Made by a program: the position numbers and the translations under genes. This document shows, piece by piece, positions 34,840 to 43,500 of a DNA stretch of 64,000 nucleotides. The stretch spans positions 1,550,001-1,614,000 of the forward strand of contig NZ_CP083911.1 of the NCBI RefSeq assembly GCF_020162115.1, read 5' to 3'. The notes under the pieces were generated by a model that was given only the letters and a program-made list of their open reading frames with translations, did not search any database and had not been told where the DNA came from. Positions within the stretch are counted from its first letter, which is position 1; each line of letters begins with the position of its first letter. Source of the DNA: Tepidimonas taiwanensis (GTDB taxonomy: Bacteria > Pseudomonadota > Gammaproteobacteria > Burkholderiales > Burkholderiaceae_C).

Positions 34840-35984
34840 AGACCGAAGTCACCGCCACCCCGGCGGCCCACGCACACGCCCACGGCCCCGCCCGCGCGGG
34901 CCGTGCCCAGCCCGCCACGCCCGACGCCGCGGGGGACGATCCGTTTGCCGACCTGCTGGCCGGGCTGTTTGCGGAAGCCGACACCCTCCCTGCGCAGGAC
35001 GAAACGGATACGACGACGGCTACCGCCGACGGCGTGACCCCGCCGGGGATCGCCCCCTGGACGCCACCACCGGAGGTCGGACAGCCGGTCGCCGACGCGG
35101 CCGAGGCTGGTGATCCTGCCGCCGACGACGCGTCAGCCGGCCGTCGCTCGCCAGCCGACCCCACTGGTACGTCCGCGACGGTCGGCAGCGGTCAACCGGC
35201 GTCGGCCCAGCCCTTCGGCGCGTGGGTGTCGACGGTGGCGCGCGGCAAGGGACGTGCGGGGCCGGCGGTCCGGGGGATGGAGGCCAACGCCCGCGACACC
35301 GGTGCGACCACCGATGCTGCTACGCCCGCCACTGGCCCTGGGCGCCACGGGGAACGGACCGTATCGGTGGCACTGATGCCTCCGCCCATGATCGCGGTCG
35401 CGATGGCCGAGATGGCCCCACCGGGCCTCGCGCCGGACCAGGCATCGCGCGACCGTCGGGGGGACGACATCACCGCCAAAGGCGCCGCAGGCTGGGGGGA
35501 TGCACCGGCCGGCGCCAGCAGCGAGGCCCCCGCCGCCACCGAAGCAGCGGCCGCGTGGCAACAGGCGTTGGGCGAAGCGTTCGACAGCATCGGCGCGCAA
35601 ATCAGCCTGTGGGCCGCCGGCAAGGCCCAGCGCGCGAGCTTCTCGGTCGAGGAAGGACTGGACGATCCGCTGGCGGTGGAAGTAACGGTGTCGGACGGGG
35701 TGGCACAGCTGAGCTTTCGCACCGACGACGGCGCGTTGCGTCAGATGATCCAGGCGCAGGCGCCGGGCGCGCTGGCCGACGCGCTCGCCCGCGCGGGTTT
35801 GGCGTTGGGGCAGCTCGACGTCGGCGCCCACACGGCGCGGGAGCGCCAAGGCGCCCCCGCGGACGCCCACCCCGCGAAACGCGCCACGCTGACCTTGACC
35901 GCCGCAGCGGAGGGGGCGGCCGTGCCGGGCCTGGCGCGCCCGATGCGATCGACCGGTGGCGTCGGACTCGACGTCTACGCCTGA
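34836..35984 (+). CDS. fliK: flagellar hook-length control protein FliK
   Basis: A 382-residue FliK. The long N-terminal part is Ala/Pro/Thr/Asp-rich and of low complexity, as expected for the molecular ruler. The C-terminal domain (about 225-340) matches the substrate-specificity switch region, with VEEGLDDPLAVEVTVSDGVAQLSF and RQMIQAQAPGALADALARAG. The ATG at 34836 follows GAAGGAGGT and overlaps the fliJ stop. It ends the first flagellar operon. Confidence 0.9.
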   Translation: MKTEVTATPAAHAHAHGPARAGRAQPATPDAAGDDPFADLLAGLFAEADTLPAQDETDTTTATADGVTPPGIAPWTPPPEVGQPVADAAEAGDPAADDASAGRRSPADPTGTSATVGSGQPASAQPFGAWVSTVARGKGRAGPAVRGMEANARDTGATTDAATPATGPGRHGERTVSVALMPPPMIAVAMAEMAPPGLAPDQASRDRRGDDITAKGAAGWGDAPAGASSEAPAATEAAAAWQQALGEAFDSIGAQISLWAAGKAQRASFSVEEGLDDPLAVEVTVSDGVAQLSFRTDDGALRQMIQAQAPGALADALARAGLALGQLDVGAHTARERQGAPADAHPAKRATLTLTAAAEGAAVPGLARPMRSTGGVGLDVYA

Positions 35985-36024
35985 GGTCGCGAAACCCGGA
36001 TAAAGGGGTCCCACGGGCGGTTGA

Positions 36025-36065
36025 TCGGGCTTTGGCCGCGCGGGGCCGCCGCCCGACAATGCAGC
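36025..36065 (+). promoter_or_regulatory. bipartite element upstream of fliL, shared with fliF
   Basis: TCGGGCTTT (36025-36033) and GACAATGCAGC (36055-36065), start-to-start distance 30 bp, matching the fliF element. If GACAAT is a -10 box, the fliL leader would be about 75 bases. Confidence 0.5.
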
Positions 36066-36143
36066 GAACGGGATGCGTGACACAATAGCCGGCGTCGGCG
36101 CCAACCGGGCGCCCCCGACCCTGCCACTTGCGCTGAACCGACC

Positions 36144-36683
36144 ATGTCCAAACCTGCTGAAGCCCCCGCCGCTGGCGAAAAGCCCAAGAGCAAAAAGCTC
36201 CTGTTGATCATCATCGCCCTGGTGGTGGTGCTGATCGGCGCGGGTGCCGCGGGGTTCTTCTTGCTCAAAGGCCATCCGGAAGACGAGGAGGAAGTCGGCG
36301 ACACCCCCGCCAAGACGGCCAAGGATGCCAAACCCAAGCCCAAGAAGAAGGACCCCGCCGTCGCACCCACGTTCATGCCGCTGGACGCGGTGGTGGTCAA
36401 CCTGGCCGATACCGGCTCGGCCCGTTACGCCCAGGTCGGCATCACGCTGCAGGTGGAAGACGAGGCCACGGCCAACGAAGTCAAGAAATACATGCCGGCG
36501 ATCCGCAACGGCATCCTGTTGCGGATCTCCAAGCGCACGGCGGACCAGCTGCTATCCGTGGAAGGCAAGGAGCAGCTGGCCAGCGACATCCTCGAATTCG
36601 TGCGCGAAACCACCGGCATGGAGGAATACAGAGGCTACAGCCCCGTTGAAGCGGTGCTGTTTTCCAGCCTGATCGTGCAGTGA
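36144..36683 (+). CDS. fliL: flagellar basal-body protein FliL
   Basis: A 179-residue FliL, a single-pass inner membrane protein that supports the stator. The transmembrane helix lies at about residues 18-38 (LLLIIIALVVVLIGAGAAGF), followed by a Lys/Pro/Asp linker and the periplasmic domain (PLDAVVVNLAD, YAQVGITLQVED, ITEFVRETTG-type end). It is the first gene of fliLMNOPQR and has a conserved element upstream. Confidence 0.95.
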   Translation: MSKPAEAPAAGEKPKSKKLLLIIIALVVVLIGAGAAGFFLLKGHPEDEEEVGDTPAKTAKDAKPKPKKKDPAVAPTFMPLDAVVVNLADTGSARYAQVGITLQVEDEATANEVKKYMPAIRNGILLRISKRTADQLLSVEGKEQLASDILEFVRETTGMEEYRGYSPVEAVLFSSLIVQ

Positions 36684-36719
36684 GGCGAGCACACGCCGCC
36701 CAAAACCTTTGGTGACACC

Positions 36720-37733
36720 ATGAGCGACGCGTTTCTGTCCCAGGACGAGATCGACGCCCTGCTCGAGGGCGTCACCGGCGAGAGCCAGAAACTGGCCAAG
36801 GAAGAGGTCCAGACTGGCGGTATCCGTACCTACGACCTCTCCAAACAAGAGCGCATCGTCCGTGGGCGCATGCCCACGATGGAGGTCATCAACGAGCGCT
36901 TTGCGCGCAACCTGCGCGTGGGGCTGTTCAACTTCATCCGACGCAGTCCCGAGATCTCTGTCGGCCCGGTGCAGGTGCAAAAGTACAGCATGTTCCTGCG
37001 CGAGCTGGTGGTGCCGACGAACTTCAACATCATGGCGGTGCGGCCGCTGCGCGGCAGCGGCCTCGTCGTGTGCGAGCCCACACTGCTGTTCGGTGTCATC
37101 GACAGCCTCTTCGGCGGCACTGGCAAGTTCCACACCCGAATCGAGGGACGCGACTTCTCGCCCACCGAACAGCGCGTCATCAACCGCATGGTCGATGTCG
37201 TCTCGGAGGAATACAAGAAGGCATGGAAGGGCATCTATCCGCTCGAGCTGGTCTACCAGCGATCGGAGATGCAGCCGCAGTTCGCCAACATCGCCACCCC
37301 GAGCGAGATCGTGGTCAGCACCAGTTTCGCCCTCGAAATTGGCGATATCACCGGCTCGTTGCACGTGTGCATCCCCTACTCCACACTGGAGCCGATCCGC
37401 GACCTGCTGTATTCCAACACGCAGGGCGACTCGATGGAGGTGGACCGGCGCTGGGTGAAACTGCTCAGCCAAGAAATCCAGGCCGCCGAGGTCGAACTGG
37501 TGGCGGAGCTCGCCACCGCCGAGGCCACGGTGGAGCAGCTGCTGGCGATGAAGGTCGGCGATTTCATCGAGCTGGAGCGCGAGCGCATCATCCAGGCCAA
37601 GGTCGGCGGCGTGCCGGTGCTGGAATGCGAGTATGGCACGCACAACGGCAAGTACGCGCTGAAGGTGGTGCGCACCATCCGCAGCAGTGACCAGAGCTGG
37701 CACGGACACGGAGCGACGAGCTATGACAAGTGA
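36720..37733 (+). CDS. fliM: flagellar motor switch protein FliM
   Basis: A 337-residue FliM. The N-terminal CheY-P binding peptide is present as FLSQDEIDALLEGV, followed by the middle CheC-like domain (GACPRW-free, with MEVINERFARNLRVGLFNF) and a C-terminal SpoA domain. It forms most of the C ring and switches rotation. Its 3' end overlaps fliN by 11 bp. Confidence 0.97.
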   Translation: MSDAFLSQDEIDALLEGVTGESQKLAKEEVQTGGIRTYDLSKQERIVRGRMPTMEVINERFARNLRVGLFNFIRRSPEISVGPVQVQKYSMFLRELVVPTNFNIMAVRPLRGSGLVVCEPTLLFGVIDSLFGGTGKFHTRIEGRDFSPTEQRVINRMVDVVSEEYKKAWKGIYPLELVYQRSEMQPQFANIATPSEIVVSTSFALEIGDITGSLHVCIPYSTLEPIRDLLYSNTQGDSMEVDRRWVKLLSQEIQAAEVELVAELATAEATVEQLLAMKVGDFIELERERIIQAKVGGVPVLECEYGTHNGKYALKVVRTIRSSDQSWHGHGATSYDK

Positions 37734-38163
37734 CAACGACAACCCGCCCGCCGGCCCGGTGGACGAGCAGGCGCTGGCCGACGAATGGGCGCAGGCCTTG
37801 CAGGAGCAGGCCGCCAGCAGCGGCAGTGGCGGCGGCGACGACAACGTCTTTGCCGGCGCGCCGCACTTCGACGGCGCCGCCCCCGCGCCCACCGGCAACA
37901 ACGACATCAGCCTGGTGCTCGACATCCCGGTGACGCTGTCGGTGGAACTCGGCCGCACCAAGGTGCCGATCAAATATATCCTGCAGCTCGCCCAGGGCTC
38001 CATCGTCGAACTCGACGCGCTGGCGGGCGAGCCGATGGACGTGCTGGTCAACGGCTACCTGATCGCGCAGGGCGAGGTGGTGGTGGTCAACGAAAAGTTC
38101 GGCATCCGCCTGACCGATATCGTGACCCCGTCCGAGCGGCTGCGGCGTCTGAGCAAACACTGA
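37723..38163 (+). CDS. fliN: flagellar motor switch protein FliN
   Basis: A 146-residue FliN. The C-terminal SpoA domain is standard (LVLDIPVTLSVELGRTKVPI to the end), forming the base of the C ring and helping dock FliH. The N-terminal 60 residues are an acidic and Gly/Ser-rich linker. The start at 37723 overlaps fliM by 11 bp. Confidence 0.95.
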   Translation: MTSDNDNPPAGPVDEQALADEWAQALQEQAASSGSGGGDDNVFAGAPHFDGAAPAPTGNNDISLVLDIPVTLSVELGRTKVPIKYILQLAQGSIVELDALAGEPMDVLVNGYLIAQGEVVVVNEKFGIRLTDIVTPSERLRRLSKH

Positions 38164-38175
38164 GAGCGCGCGGTG

Positions 38176-38571
38176 ATGGCGGGCAACTGGGCCTCGTGGC
38201 TGCCAGCGTTGGCGCTGCTCGCGCTGCTGGCGCTGCTCGCGTGGGGCGTGCAGTGGTGGCGGCAGCGCCTGCAGGCCGGGGGCGGGGGCGGCACCACGCT
38301 GCGGGTCGTGTCCCAGCTGATGGTGGGGCCGCAGCAGCGCGTCGTGGTCGTGGAGCTCGACGGCCCCACCGGCACGGTGCGGCTCACGCTCGGCGTCACC
38401 CCACAGCACGTGCGCACGCTGCATGTGCAGCCGCTGGGCACCGCACCGCGCGCCGGCGCGCCGACCCGTGAGGCACCCGCTGACGAGGTGCCGAACGGGG
38501 CCGCGCCGCGCTACGCCGACGTCGCCCGCGCGCTGCGGGGGGAGCCGGACGGTCGGGAGTCCACGCCATGA
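38176..38571 (+). CDS. fliO: flagellar biosynthesis protein FliO
   Basis: A 131-residue FliO with one N-terminal transmembrane helix (LPALALLALLALLAWGVQWW) and a cytosolic domain (LRVVSQLMVGPQQRVVVVEL) typical of the family. It assists assembly of the FliP ring. A GTG two codons... one codon earlier at 38173 is also possible. Its stop overlaps the fliP start as ATGA. Confidence 0.9.
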   Translation: MAGNWASWLPALALLALLALLAWGVQWWRQRLQAGGGGGTTLRVVSQLMVGPQQRVVVVELDGPTGTVRLTLGVTPQHVRTLHVQPLGTAPRAGAPTREAPADEVPNGAAPRYADVARALRGEPDGRESTP

Positions 38572-39338
38572 GCCTGCGACGCCCCCGGTGGCTGCGCCAC
38601 GGCGCGGTCGTGCTGGCGGCCCTCGGCGGTGCCGCCGCATGGTCGCAGACCGCGACGCCGCCGGGTCAGCTGCCCCTGATCATCGGCCAGGGGCCACAAG
38701 GGACGAGCTACTCGGTGCCGATCCAGACGCTGCTGTTTTTCACGGCGCTGTCGTTCCTGCCGGCCGTGTTGCTGATGATGACGGCGTTTACGCGCATCGT
38801 CATCGTGCTGTCGCTGCTGCGGCAGGCGCTGGGCACGCAGGCGTCCCCGCCCAACCAGGTCATCATCGGGCTGTCGCTGTTCCTGACCTTCTTCGTCATG
38901 GGGCCGACACTCGATCAGGTGTACGAAAACGCCTACCGCCCCTACAGCACGGGACAGGCCACGTTCGAGCAGGCCGTCGCCGCGGCCGAGGCCCCGATGC
39001 GCACCTTCATGAAGGCGCAGACGCGGCAGGCGGACTTTCAGCTCTTCGTCAACCTGGCCAAACTGCCGCCCACGACGACCGTAGACGACGCGCCGCTGCG
39101 CGTGCTGGTGCCGGCGTTCGTCATCAGCGAACTCAAAACCGCGTTCCAGATCGGGTTCATGATCTTCATCCCCTTTCTGGTCATCGACATGATCGTGGCC
39201 AGCGTCCTGATGTCGCTGGGGATGATGATGCTGTCGCCCGTGCTGGTGGCGCTGCCGTTCAAGCTGATGCTGTTCGTGCTCGCCGACGGCTGGAACCTGC
39301 TCGTCGGGTCGCTGGCGGCGAGCTTTGCCACCCCCTGA
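38568..39338 (+). CDS. fliP: flagellar export gate protein FliP
   Basis: A 256-residue FliP, a core membrane subunit of the export gate. A cleavable signal peptide spans the first 24 or so residues, and four transmembrane segments follow, with the signatures TAFTRIVIVLSLLRQALG, PPNQVIIGLSLFLT and FLVIDMIVASVLMSLGMMM. It overlaps fliO by 4 bp. Confidence 0.97.
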   Translation: MSLRRPRWLRHGAVVLAALGGAAAWSQTATPPGQLPLIIGQGPQGTSYSVPIQTLLFFTALSFLPAVLLMMTAFTRIVIVLSLLRQALGTQASPPNQVIIGLSLFLTFFVMGPTLDQVYENAYRPYSTGQATFEQAVAAAEAPMRTFMKAQTRQADFQLFVNLAKLPPTTTVDDAPLRVLVPAFVISELKTAFQIGFMIFIPFLVIDMIVASVLMSLGMMMLSPVLVALPFKLMLFVLADGWNLLVGSLAASFATP

Positions 39339-39389
39339 CCGTCCCCCTGATTGCCACCCGACACCGCCGACCGACGTGAGGAGCCCCGT

Positions 39390-39659
39390 ATGGAACCGCA
39401 AGCCGTTCTGACGCTGGCACAGCAGGCGATGTTCACGCTGCTGGCGGTGTCCGCTCCGGTGCTGGGCGTGGTGCTCGTGGTGGGGCTGGTGATCAGCCTG
39501 TTTCAGGCGCTGACGCAGATCAACGAGGCGACGCTCTCTTTCGTGCCCAAGCTCGTCGCGGCGGTGGCGGTGCTCGCGCTGACCGGCCCGTGGATGCTGA
39601 CGACGCTGGTGGAGTTCATCCGCCGCATCCTACTGGCGCTGCCCGAGTACGCAGTCTGA
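39390..39659 (+). CDS. fliQ: flagellar export gate protein FliQ
   Basis: An 89-residue FliQ with two transmembrane helices and the family sequence around VGLVISLFQALTQINEATLS. The ATG at 39390 lies after GAGGAG; an upstream in-frame start at 39351 would give a 13-residue extension with no family support. Confidence 0.95.
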   Translation: MEPQAVLTLAQQAMFTLLAVSAPVLGVVLVVGLVISLFQALTQINEATLSFVPKLVAAVAVLALTGPWMLTTLVEFIRRILLALPEYAV

Positions 39660-39694
39660 CCCCGCGCGAGGCAACGCACGCTCCGGCCGCGACG

Positions 39695-40471
39695 ATGGAC
39701 GGTGTTTTCCTGACCTTCACCGAAGCGCAGCTGATGGGGTGGCTGACGCCGGTCTTCTGGCCGTTTCTGCGCATCCTGGCGCTGATGTCGGCAGCCCCGC
39801 TGTTTTCCGCGCGTTCGGTGCCGTTGCGCACGCGCATCGGCTTTGCCCTCGTGATGGCGGTGTGTATCCAGCCCGCGCTGCCAGAGCCCCCCAACCTGTC
39901 GCTCAACGACCCGCGCGCGCTGGGCGCGGTGGTGCAACAGCTCGCCATCGGGCTGTCCATTGGACTTGCGGCGCGCATCGTCTTTGCCGCGATCGAGATG
40001 GCCGGCGAGATCGTCGGCTTGCAGATGGGGTTGAACTTTGCGGGCTTTTTCGACCCCAGCACGGGGGCGCAAAGCAGCACGGTCGGGCGCTTCTATGGCA
40101 ACACGACGATGCTGCTGTTCATCGTGCTCAACGGCCACCTGCTGTTGCTGCAGGCGGTGGCGGCGAGCTTTGCCACCTTTCCCGTGGGCGACGGCACGTG
40201 GTCGGCGCTGCGGCAGATGCGGCTGCACGAGCTGGGCGCGGCGATCTTCGCCCACGGGCTGTGGATCGCGCTGCCGCTGATCGCGCTGCTGCTGTTCGTG
40301 AATGTGGTGCTGGGCATCATCTCGCGCATCGCGCCGCAGATGAACGTGTTCGCCATCGGCTTTCCGCTGACGCTGTCGGTGGGGCTGATCGGCATCGCCG
40401 CGTCGCTGCCGATGCTGGCCGAGCCGATGGCGCGGCTGATGCGGCTGCTCGCTGACCTGTACGGGGTGTGA
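39695..40471 (+). CDS. fliR: flagellar export gate protein FliR
   Basis: A 258-residue FliR with six predicted transmembrane segments. It shows FWPFLRILALMSAAPLFS, VGLQMGLNFAGFFDPSTG and RIAPQMNVFAIGFPL, all typical. It closes the FliPQR gate and ends the fliLMNOPQR operon. The gene converges with the response-regulator gene downstream; flhB and flhA are not in the window. Confidence 0.96.
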   Translation: MDGVFLTFTEAQLMGWLTPVFWPFLRILALMSAAPLFSARSVPLRTRIGFALVMAVCIQPALPEPPNLSLNDPRALGAVVQQLAIGLSIGLAARIVFAAIEMAGEIVGLQMGLNFAGFFDPSTGAQSSTVGRFYGNTTMLLFIVLNGHLLLLQAVAASFATFPVGDGTWSALRQMRLHELGAAIFAHGLWIALPLIALLLFVNVVLGIISRIAPQMNVFAIGFPLTLSVGLIGIAASLPMLAEPMARLMRLLADLYGV

Positions 40472-40522
40472 CGCCTCCGGGTGTGACACCTTTGCCGCCG
40501 AGCGGGCCCCACCGCTTTCGAG

Positions 40523-40547
40523 CGCCACGGCCGCGGCGCCCGTGGCG
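40523..40547. terminator. hairpin between fliR and the response-regulator gene
   Basis: CGCCACGG (40523-40530) pairs with CCGTGGCG (40540-40547) around a 9-nt loop, midway between two convergent genes. No T-run follows, so termination would be weak or factor-dependent. Confidence 0.4.
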
Positions 40548-40577
40548 GTACCGCCGTGGGCAACCCATCCCACCCGA

Positions 40578-41207
40578 TCACACCAATTTGTTGCGGATCG
40601 CGTACACCGTGAGCTCGGCGTTGTTCGACAGGCCCAGCTTTTCCAGCACGCGCGCGCGGTAGACGCTCACCGTCTTGGGGCTGATCATCAGCGCCTCGGC
40701 GATTTGCGACAGCTTCTTGCCCGACGCGATCAGGCGCAGCGTCTGCAATTCGCGCTCGGAGAGGCTGTCGTGCAACTCGCCACTTTCCGGTGCCTGCAGG
40801 TGGTTGGCCAGCAGCTCCGCGATCTCCGGTGTGATGTATTTGCGCCCCTGCGCGACGGTGCGCACGGCGGCGATGAGCGCCTGCGGGTCGCCGCCCTTGT
40901 TCAGATACCCCATCGCCCCGGCGCGCAGGCAGCGGATCGCGTACTGGTCCTCCGGGTACATGCTGACCATCACCGTGCGCACGGGGTTGCCTTCCTCCTG
41001 CAGCACGGCCAGGATTTCCAGCCCGCTGCGTCCGGGCAGGTCGACGTCGAGCAGCAGCACGTCGGGCTTCTCCCGCCGCAGCACCTCGCGCAACATCGGG
41101 TAGCTGTCGGCCTCGCCGACCACGCGGATGTCGGTGGCCTCCATCAGCGTGTCGCGCACCCCCCGGCGCACCACGGCGTGGTCGTCACACAACACCACTC
41201 GGATCAT
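40578..41207 (-). CDS. NarL/FixJ-family response regulator
   Basis: A 209-residue two-domain regulator. The receiver has the acid pocket (CDDH), the phosphoacceptor Asp54 in LLLDVDLPG, and the Lys of GYLNKGGD. The output domain is a LuxR-type helix-turn-helix (LSERELQTLRLIASGKKLSQIAE, split across residues 147-170). GAGGAGG precedes the ATG at 41207, which overlaps the sensor gene as ATGA. Its location between fliR and the che genes suggests, but does not prove, control of motility. Confidence 0.9.
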   Translation of the reverse strand: MIRVVLCDDHAVVRRGVRDTLMEATDIRVVGEADSYPMLREVLRREKPDVLLLDVDLPGRSGLEILAVLQEEGNPVRTVMVSMYPEDQYAIRCLRAGAMGYLNKGGDPQALIAAVRTVAQGRKYITPEIAELLANHLQAPESGELHDSLSERELQTLRLIASGKKLSQIAEALMISPKTVSVYRARVLEKLGLSNNAELTVYAIRNKLV

Positions 41208-42340
41208 GCGTCGTCCTCCTCTTGCTTGGTCGACACCGCGCCATCCAGCGGAACGGACAAAATCAAGGTCATCCCCTGCCCCGGCGCGGTGACCACGTCC
41301 AGCCAGCCACCGACCGACTGCGCGCGCTCGCGCAAACCGAGCAGGCCAAACGAGCGCTCCTTGGTCAGCTCCGGCGCCGACGCCCCGCGCCCGTCGTCGG
41401 CAATCTCGATCGTCAGGTGCCCTTCCAGGTCGCTGACGTCGATCACCACGCGCCGCGCCTGCGCGTGCTTGAGCACGTTGGTCAGCGCCTCCTGCACGGT
41501 GCGGTAGGCCACCATCTCCTGCCGCGCCGACAGCGCCGCGCGCACCGCGCCGCGCAGCACCACTTCCAGCCCCGTGCGCTCGGCAAAGGTGCGGGTGAGC
41601 CACTGCAGCGCCGGCATCAGCCCCTGATCGAGCACGGCCGGCCGCAGGTTGCGCATGATGCGCTGGCTCGCGCCCAGGGCGTGCTCGGCCATCGCCAGCG
41701 CCGAGCGCACGTGCCCGAGCGCCTCTTCATCGGTCAAGCGGCGCGCCAGCCACGCCAGATCGAGCTTGACCGCAGCGAGCGCACCGCCGATGTCGTCGTG
41801 GATCTCGCGCGCGATGTCAGCGCGTTCGCGGTCGATGCTCGTCTGCAGGTGTTCGGTCAGCTCCAGCAGCCGCTGGCGCGACGCGGCCAGCTCGCGCGCG
41901 GCCTCGGCCTGCGCGCGGCGCGTCGCGGCCAGCTCCAGCGCCCGCTGCAGCACGTGCGGCAGGCGCGTCAACTGCGCCTTGTCCACGTAGTCGCTCACCC
42001 CGCGCACCATCGCGTCGGCGACGGTGGCCTCGCCGATGGCGCCCGACACCAGGATGAAGGGCGTGTCGTGCCCCGCGCCGCGCAGCCACTCCCACGCCTC
42101 CATGCCCGAAAAACCCTGCAGGTGGTAGTCCGCGAGCACCGCGTCGATCGCCGGCGCGGGCGGCGCGAACGCGGCCTGGAACGCCTCCAGCGTGTCGACC
42201 AACACCACGTCGGCGTCGACCTCGGCACGGCGCAGGGCGCGCAGCAGCAGCCCATGGTCCACGGGGTTGTCTTCCAGGTGCAACAGGCGCAGCGCGTTCA
42301 CGGTCGGCGACGGTTGTTTCGCCCACGGCCGGGATGACAC
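41204..42340 (-). CDS. soluble sensor histidine kinase with N-terminal receiver domain
   Basis: Up to 378 residues with no membrane segment. An N-terminal receiver domain (LLHLEDNPVD, Asp71 in AVLADYHLQG) is followed by a coiled linker, a HisKA_3 dimerisation helix with the phosphorylated His181 in IAREIHDDIGGAL, and a HATPase_c domain (IADDGRGA, SFGLLGLRER). Input probably comes by phosphorylation of the receiver. The start is uncertain: GTG at 42340 lies inside a palindrome, and GTG at 42301 starts just before the receiver domain. Partner of the adjacent NarL-type regulator. Confidence 0.88.
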   Translation of the reverse strand: MSSRPWAKQPSPTVNALRLLHLEDNPVDHGLLLRALRRAEVDADVVLVDTLEAFQAAFAPPAPAIDAVLADYHLQGFSGMEAWEWLRGAGHDTPFILVSGAIGEATVADAMVRGVSDYVDKAQLTRLPHVLQRALELAATRRAQAEAARELAASRQRLLELTEHLQTSIDRERADIAREIHDDIGGALAAVKLDLAWLARRLTDEEALGHVRSALAMAEHALGASQRIMRNLRPAVLDQGLMPALQWLTRTFAERTGLEVVLRGAVRAALSARQEMVAYRTVQEALTNVLKHAQARRVVIDVSDLEGHLTIEIADDGRGASAPELTKERSFGLLGLRERAQSVGGWLDVVTAPGQGMTLILSVPLDGAVSTKQEEDDA

Positions 42341-42354
42341 GGGGTGTCATCCCG
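42330..42354. promoter_or_regulatory. 25-bp palindrome at the start of the sensor kinase gene
   Basis: CGGGATGACAC (42330-42340) and GTGTCATCCCG (42344-42354) form a perfect 11-bp inverted repeat with a 3-bp centre. It covers one of the two possible start codons of the sensor kinase gene and may be an operator or an mRNA hairpin. Confidence 0.6.
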
Positions 42355-42612
42355 CCGCAAGACACCGGCCTAATTGTCGCGGATTCGGCCGCTGGCGGTG
42401 CACACGCAAACGGACACACGCCGGGCTGCGCGGCAATTGTCAGCCCCCAAGAGCGAAATCGGGGTCAACCCTCGCCCCCTGGTGCCCCAGAACCGGTATA
42501 TTTACAGTCACCGCATCGATGCGTCCGCATGGGGCCCCGCATGTCCGATCCACCCACCTGCTCATCGACACCCACCCCGCAGCGGCGACGCTGGCCGCGG
42601 GAGGAAGTCACC

Positions 42613-43071
42613 GTGGTCGAACCCCGGCCCGACCCCAAGGCGGTGGAAGACGAACCGGCCGTTTCGATCCGCGTCGCCGCCGTGGCGGACCTGCAGGATT
42701 CGCTGCTGGTGGCGATGAACGACCTCAAACGGCTCGAAGGCCTGCTCGACCACGCGACGGTCAACCTACTGGATAGGTTCAATCGCGCGATCGCGCTCGT
42801 CGACGCGCTGTCAGCCCGTGGCGAGGACGCAACAGTAAACGAGCTGCGCCAGACGCTGAACCAGGCGGTGCTCGAACTGCAGTTTCACGACATGGCCACC
42901 CAGCTGCTCGTGCACACCGGCAAGGTGCTGCGCGGCTGCGCGTACCTGCTGGCGGAACAGGCGATGGAGCCCGACGAAGAAGAGGTCGGGTCGGTCGTCA
43001 CCTACCTGCCGCAAAAACCCAACCCCGTGACCCAGAGCGAAATGGACGCTGGGTCGATCGAACTGTTCTGA
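42613..43071 (+). CDS. chemotaxis-locus protein of unknown function (possible CheZ-like phosphatase)
   Basis: A 152-residue helical protein from GTG 42613, which has a strong GGGAGGA ribosome binding site; in-frame ATGs at 42529 and 42541 lack one. The central part (VAAVADLQDSLLVAMNDLKRLEG, split at 28-50) is helical, and LELQFHDMATQLLVHT recalls the QDLTGQ segment of CheZ; the C-terminus is the acidic, hydrophobic tail DAGSIELF. This and its position just before cheY suggest a CheY-P phosphatase or similar role, but it does not align well with classical CheZ. Confidence 0.6.
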   Translation: MVEPRPDPKAVEDEPAVSIRVAAVADLQDSLLVAMNDLKRLEGLLDHATVNLLDRFNRAIALVDALSARGEDATVNELRQTLNQAVLELQFHDMATQLLVHTGKVLRGCAYLLAEQAMEPDEEEVGSVVTYLPQKPNPVTQSEMDAGSIELF

Positions 43072-43098
43072 CAATTTCTTTTCCGACAAGGTTCGCCC

Positions 43099-43461
43099 AT
43101 GCACTCGATCCTGGCCGTTGATGACTCCGCGTCCATGCGCAAGATGGTGTCGTTCACCCTGGTGGGCGCCGGCTTTCAGGTGGTGGAGGCGGTCGATGGC
43201 GTCGACGCCTACGAAAAGGCCCAGAAACAACGCTTCGACCTCGTGCTCACCGACCAGAACATGCCGCGGCTGGACGGCATCGGCCTGACGCGCAAGCTGC
43301 GCGAGCACCCGCAGTACGCGACGACGCCGATCCTGATCCTGACGACCGAGTCCAGCGACCAGATGAAACAGGCGGGCCGCGCCGCCGGTGCCACCGGCTG
43401 GCTGGTCAAGCCGTTCGACCCCAACCGGCTGATCGAGGTCATCCGCAAGGTGATCCGCTGA
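43099..43461 (+). CDS. cheY: chemotaxis response regulator CheY
   Basis: A 120-residue single receiver domain. The active site is complete: Asp8/Asp9 in AVDDS, phosphoacceptor Asp52 in LTDQNMP, Thr82/83 in LTTESS, and Lys104 in LVKPF. Phosphorylated CheY would bind FliM, whose binding peptide is intact here. It precedes cheA by 39 bp. Confidence 0.96.
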   Translation: MHSILAVDDSASMRKMVSFTLVGAGFQVVEAVDGVDAYEKAQKQRFDLVLTDQNMPRLDGIGLTRKLREHPQYATTPILILTTESSDQMKQAGRAAGATGWLVKPFDPNRLIEVIRKVIR

Positions 43462-43500
43462 CGCGCCCCGCCGACCGACACCGCCGACCGAGACCCCGCC

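Noticed and set aside
42529..42612. Longer start for the gene before cheY
   Set aside because: The ATGs at 42529 and 42541 have no ribosome binding site and the added residues are Pro/Arg/Thr-rich and unlike coding sequence; GTG 42613 follows GGGAGGA.
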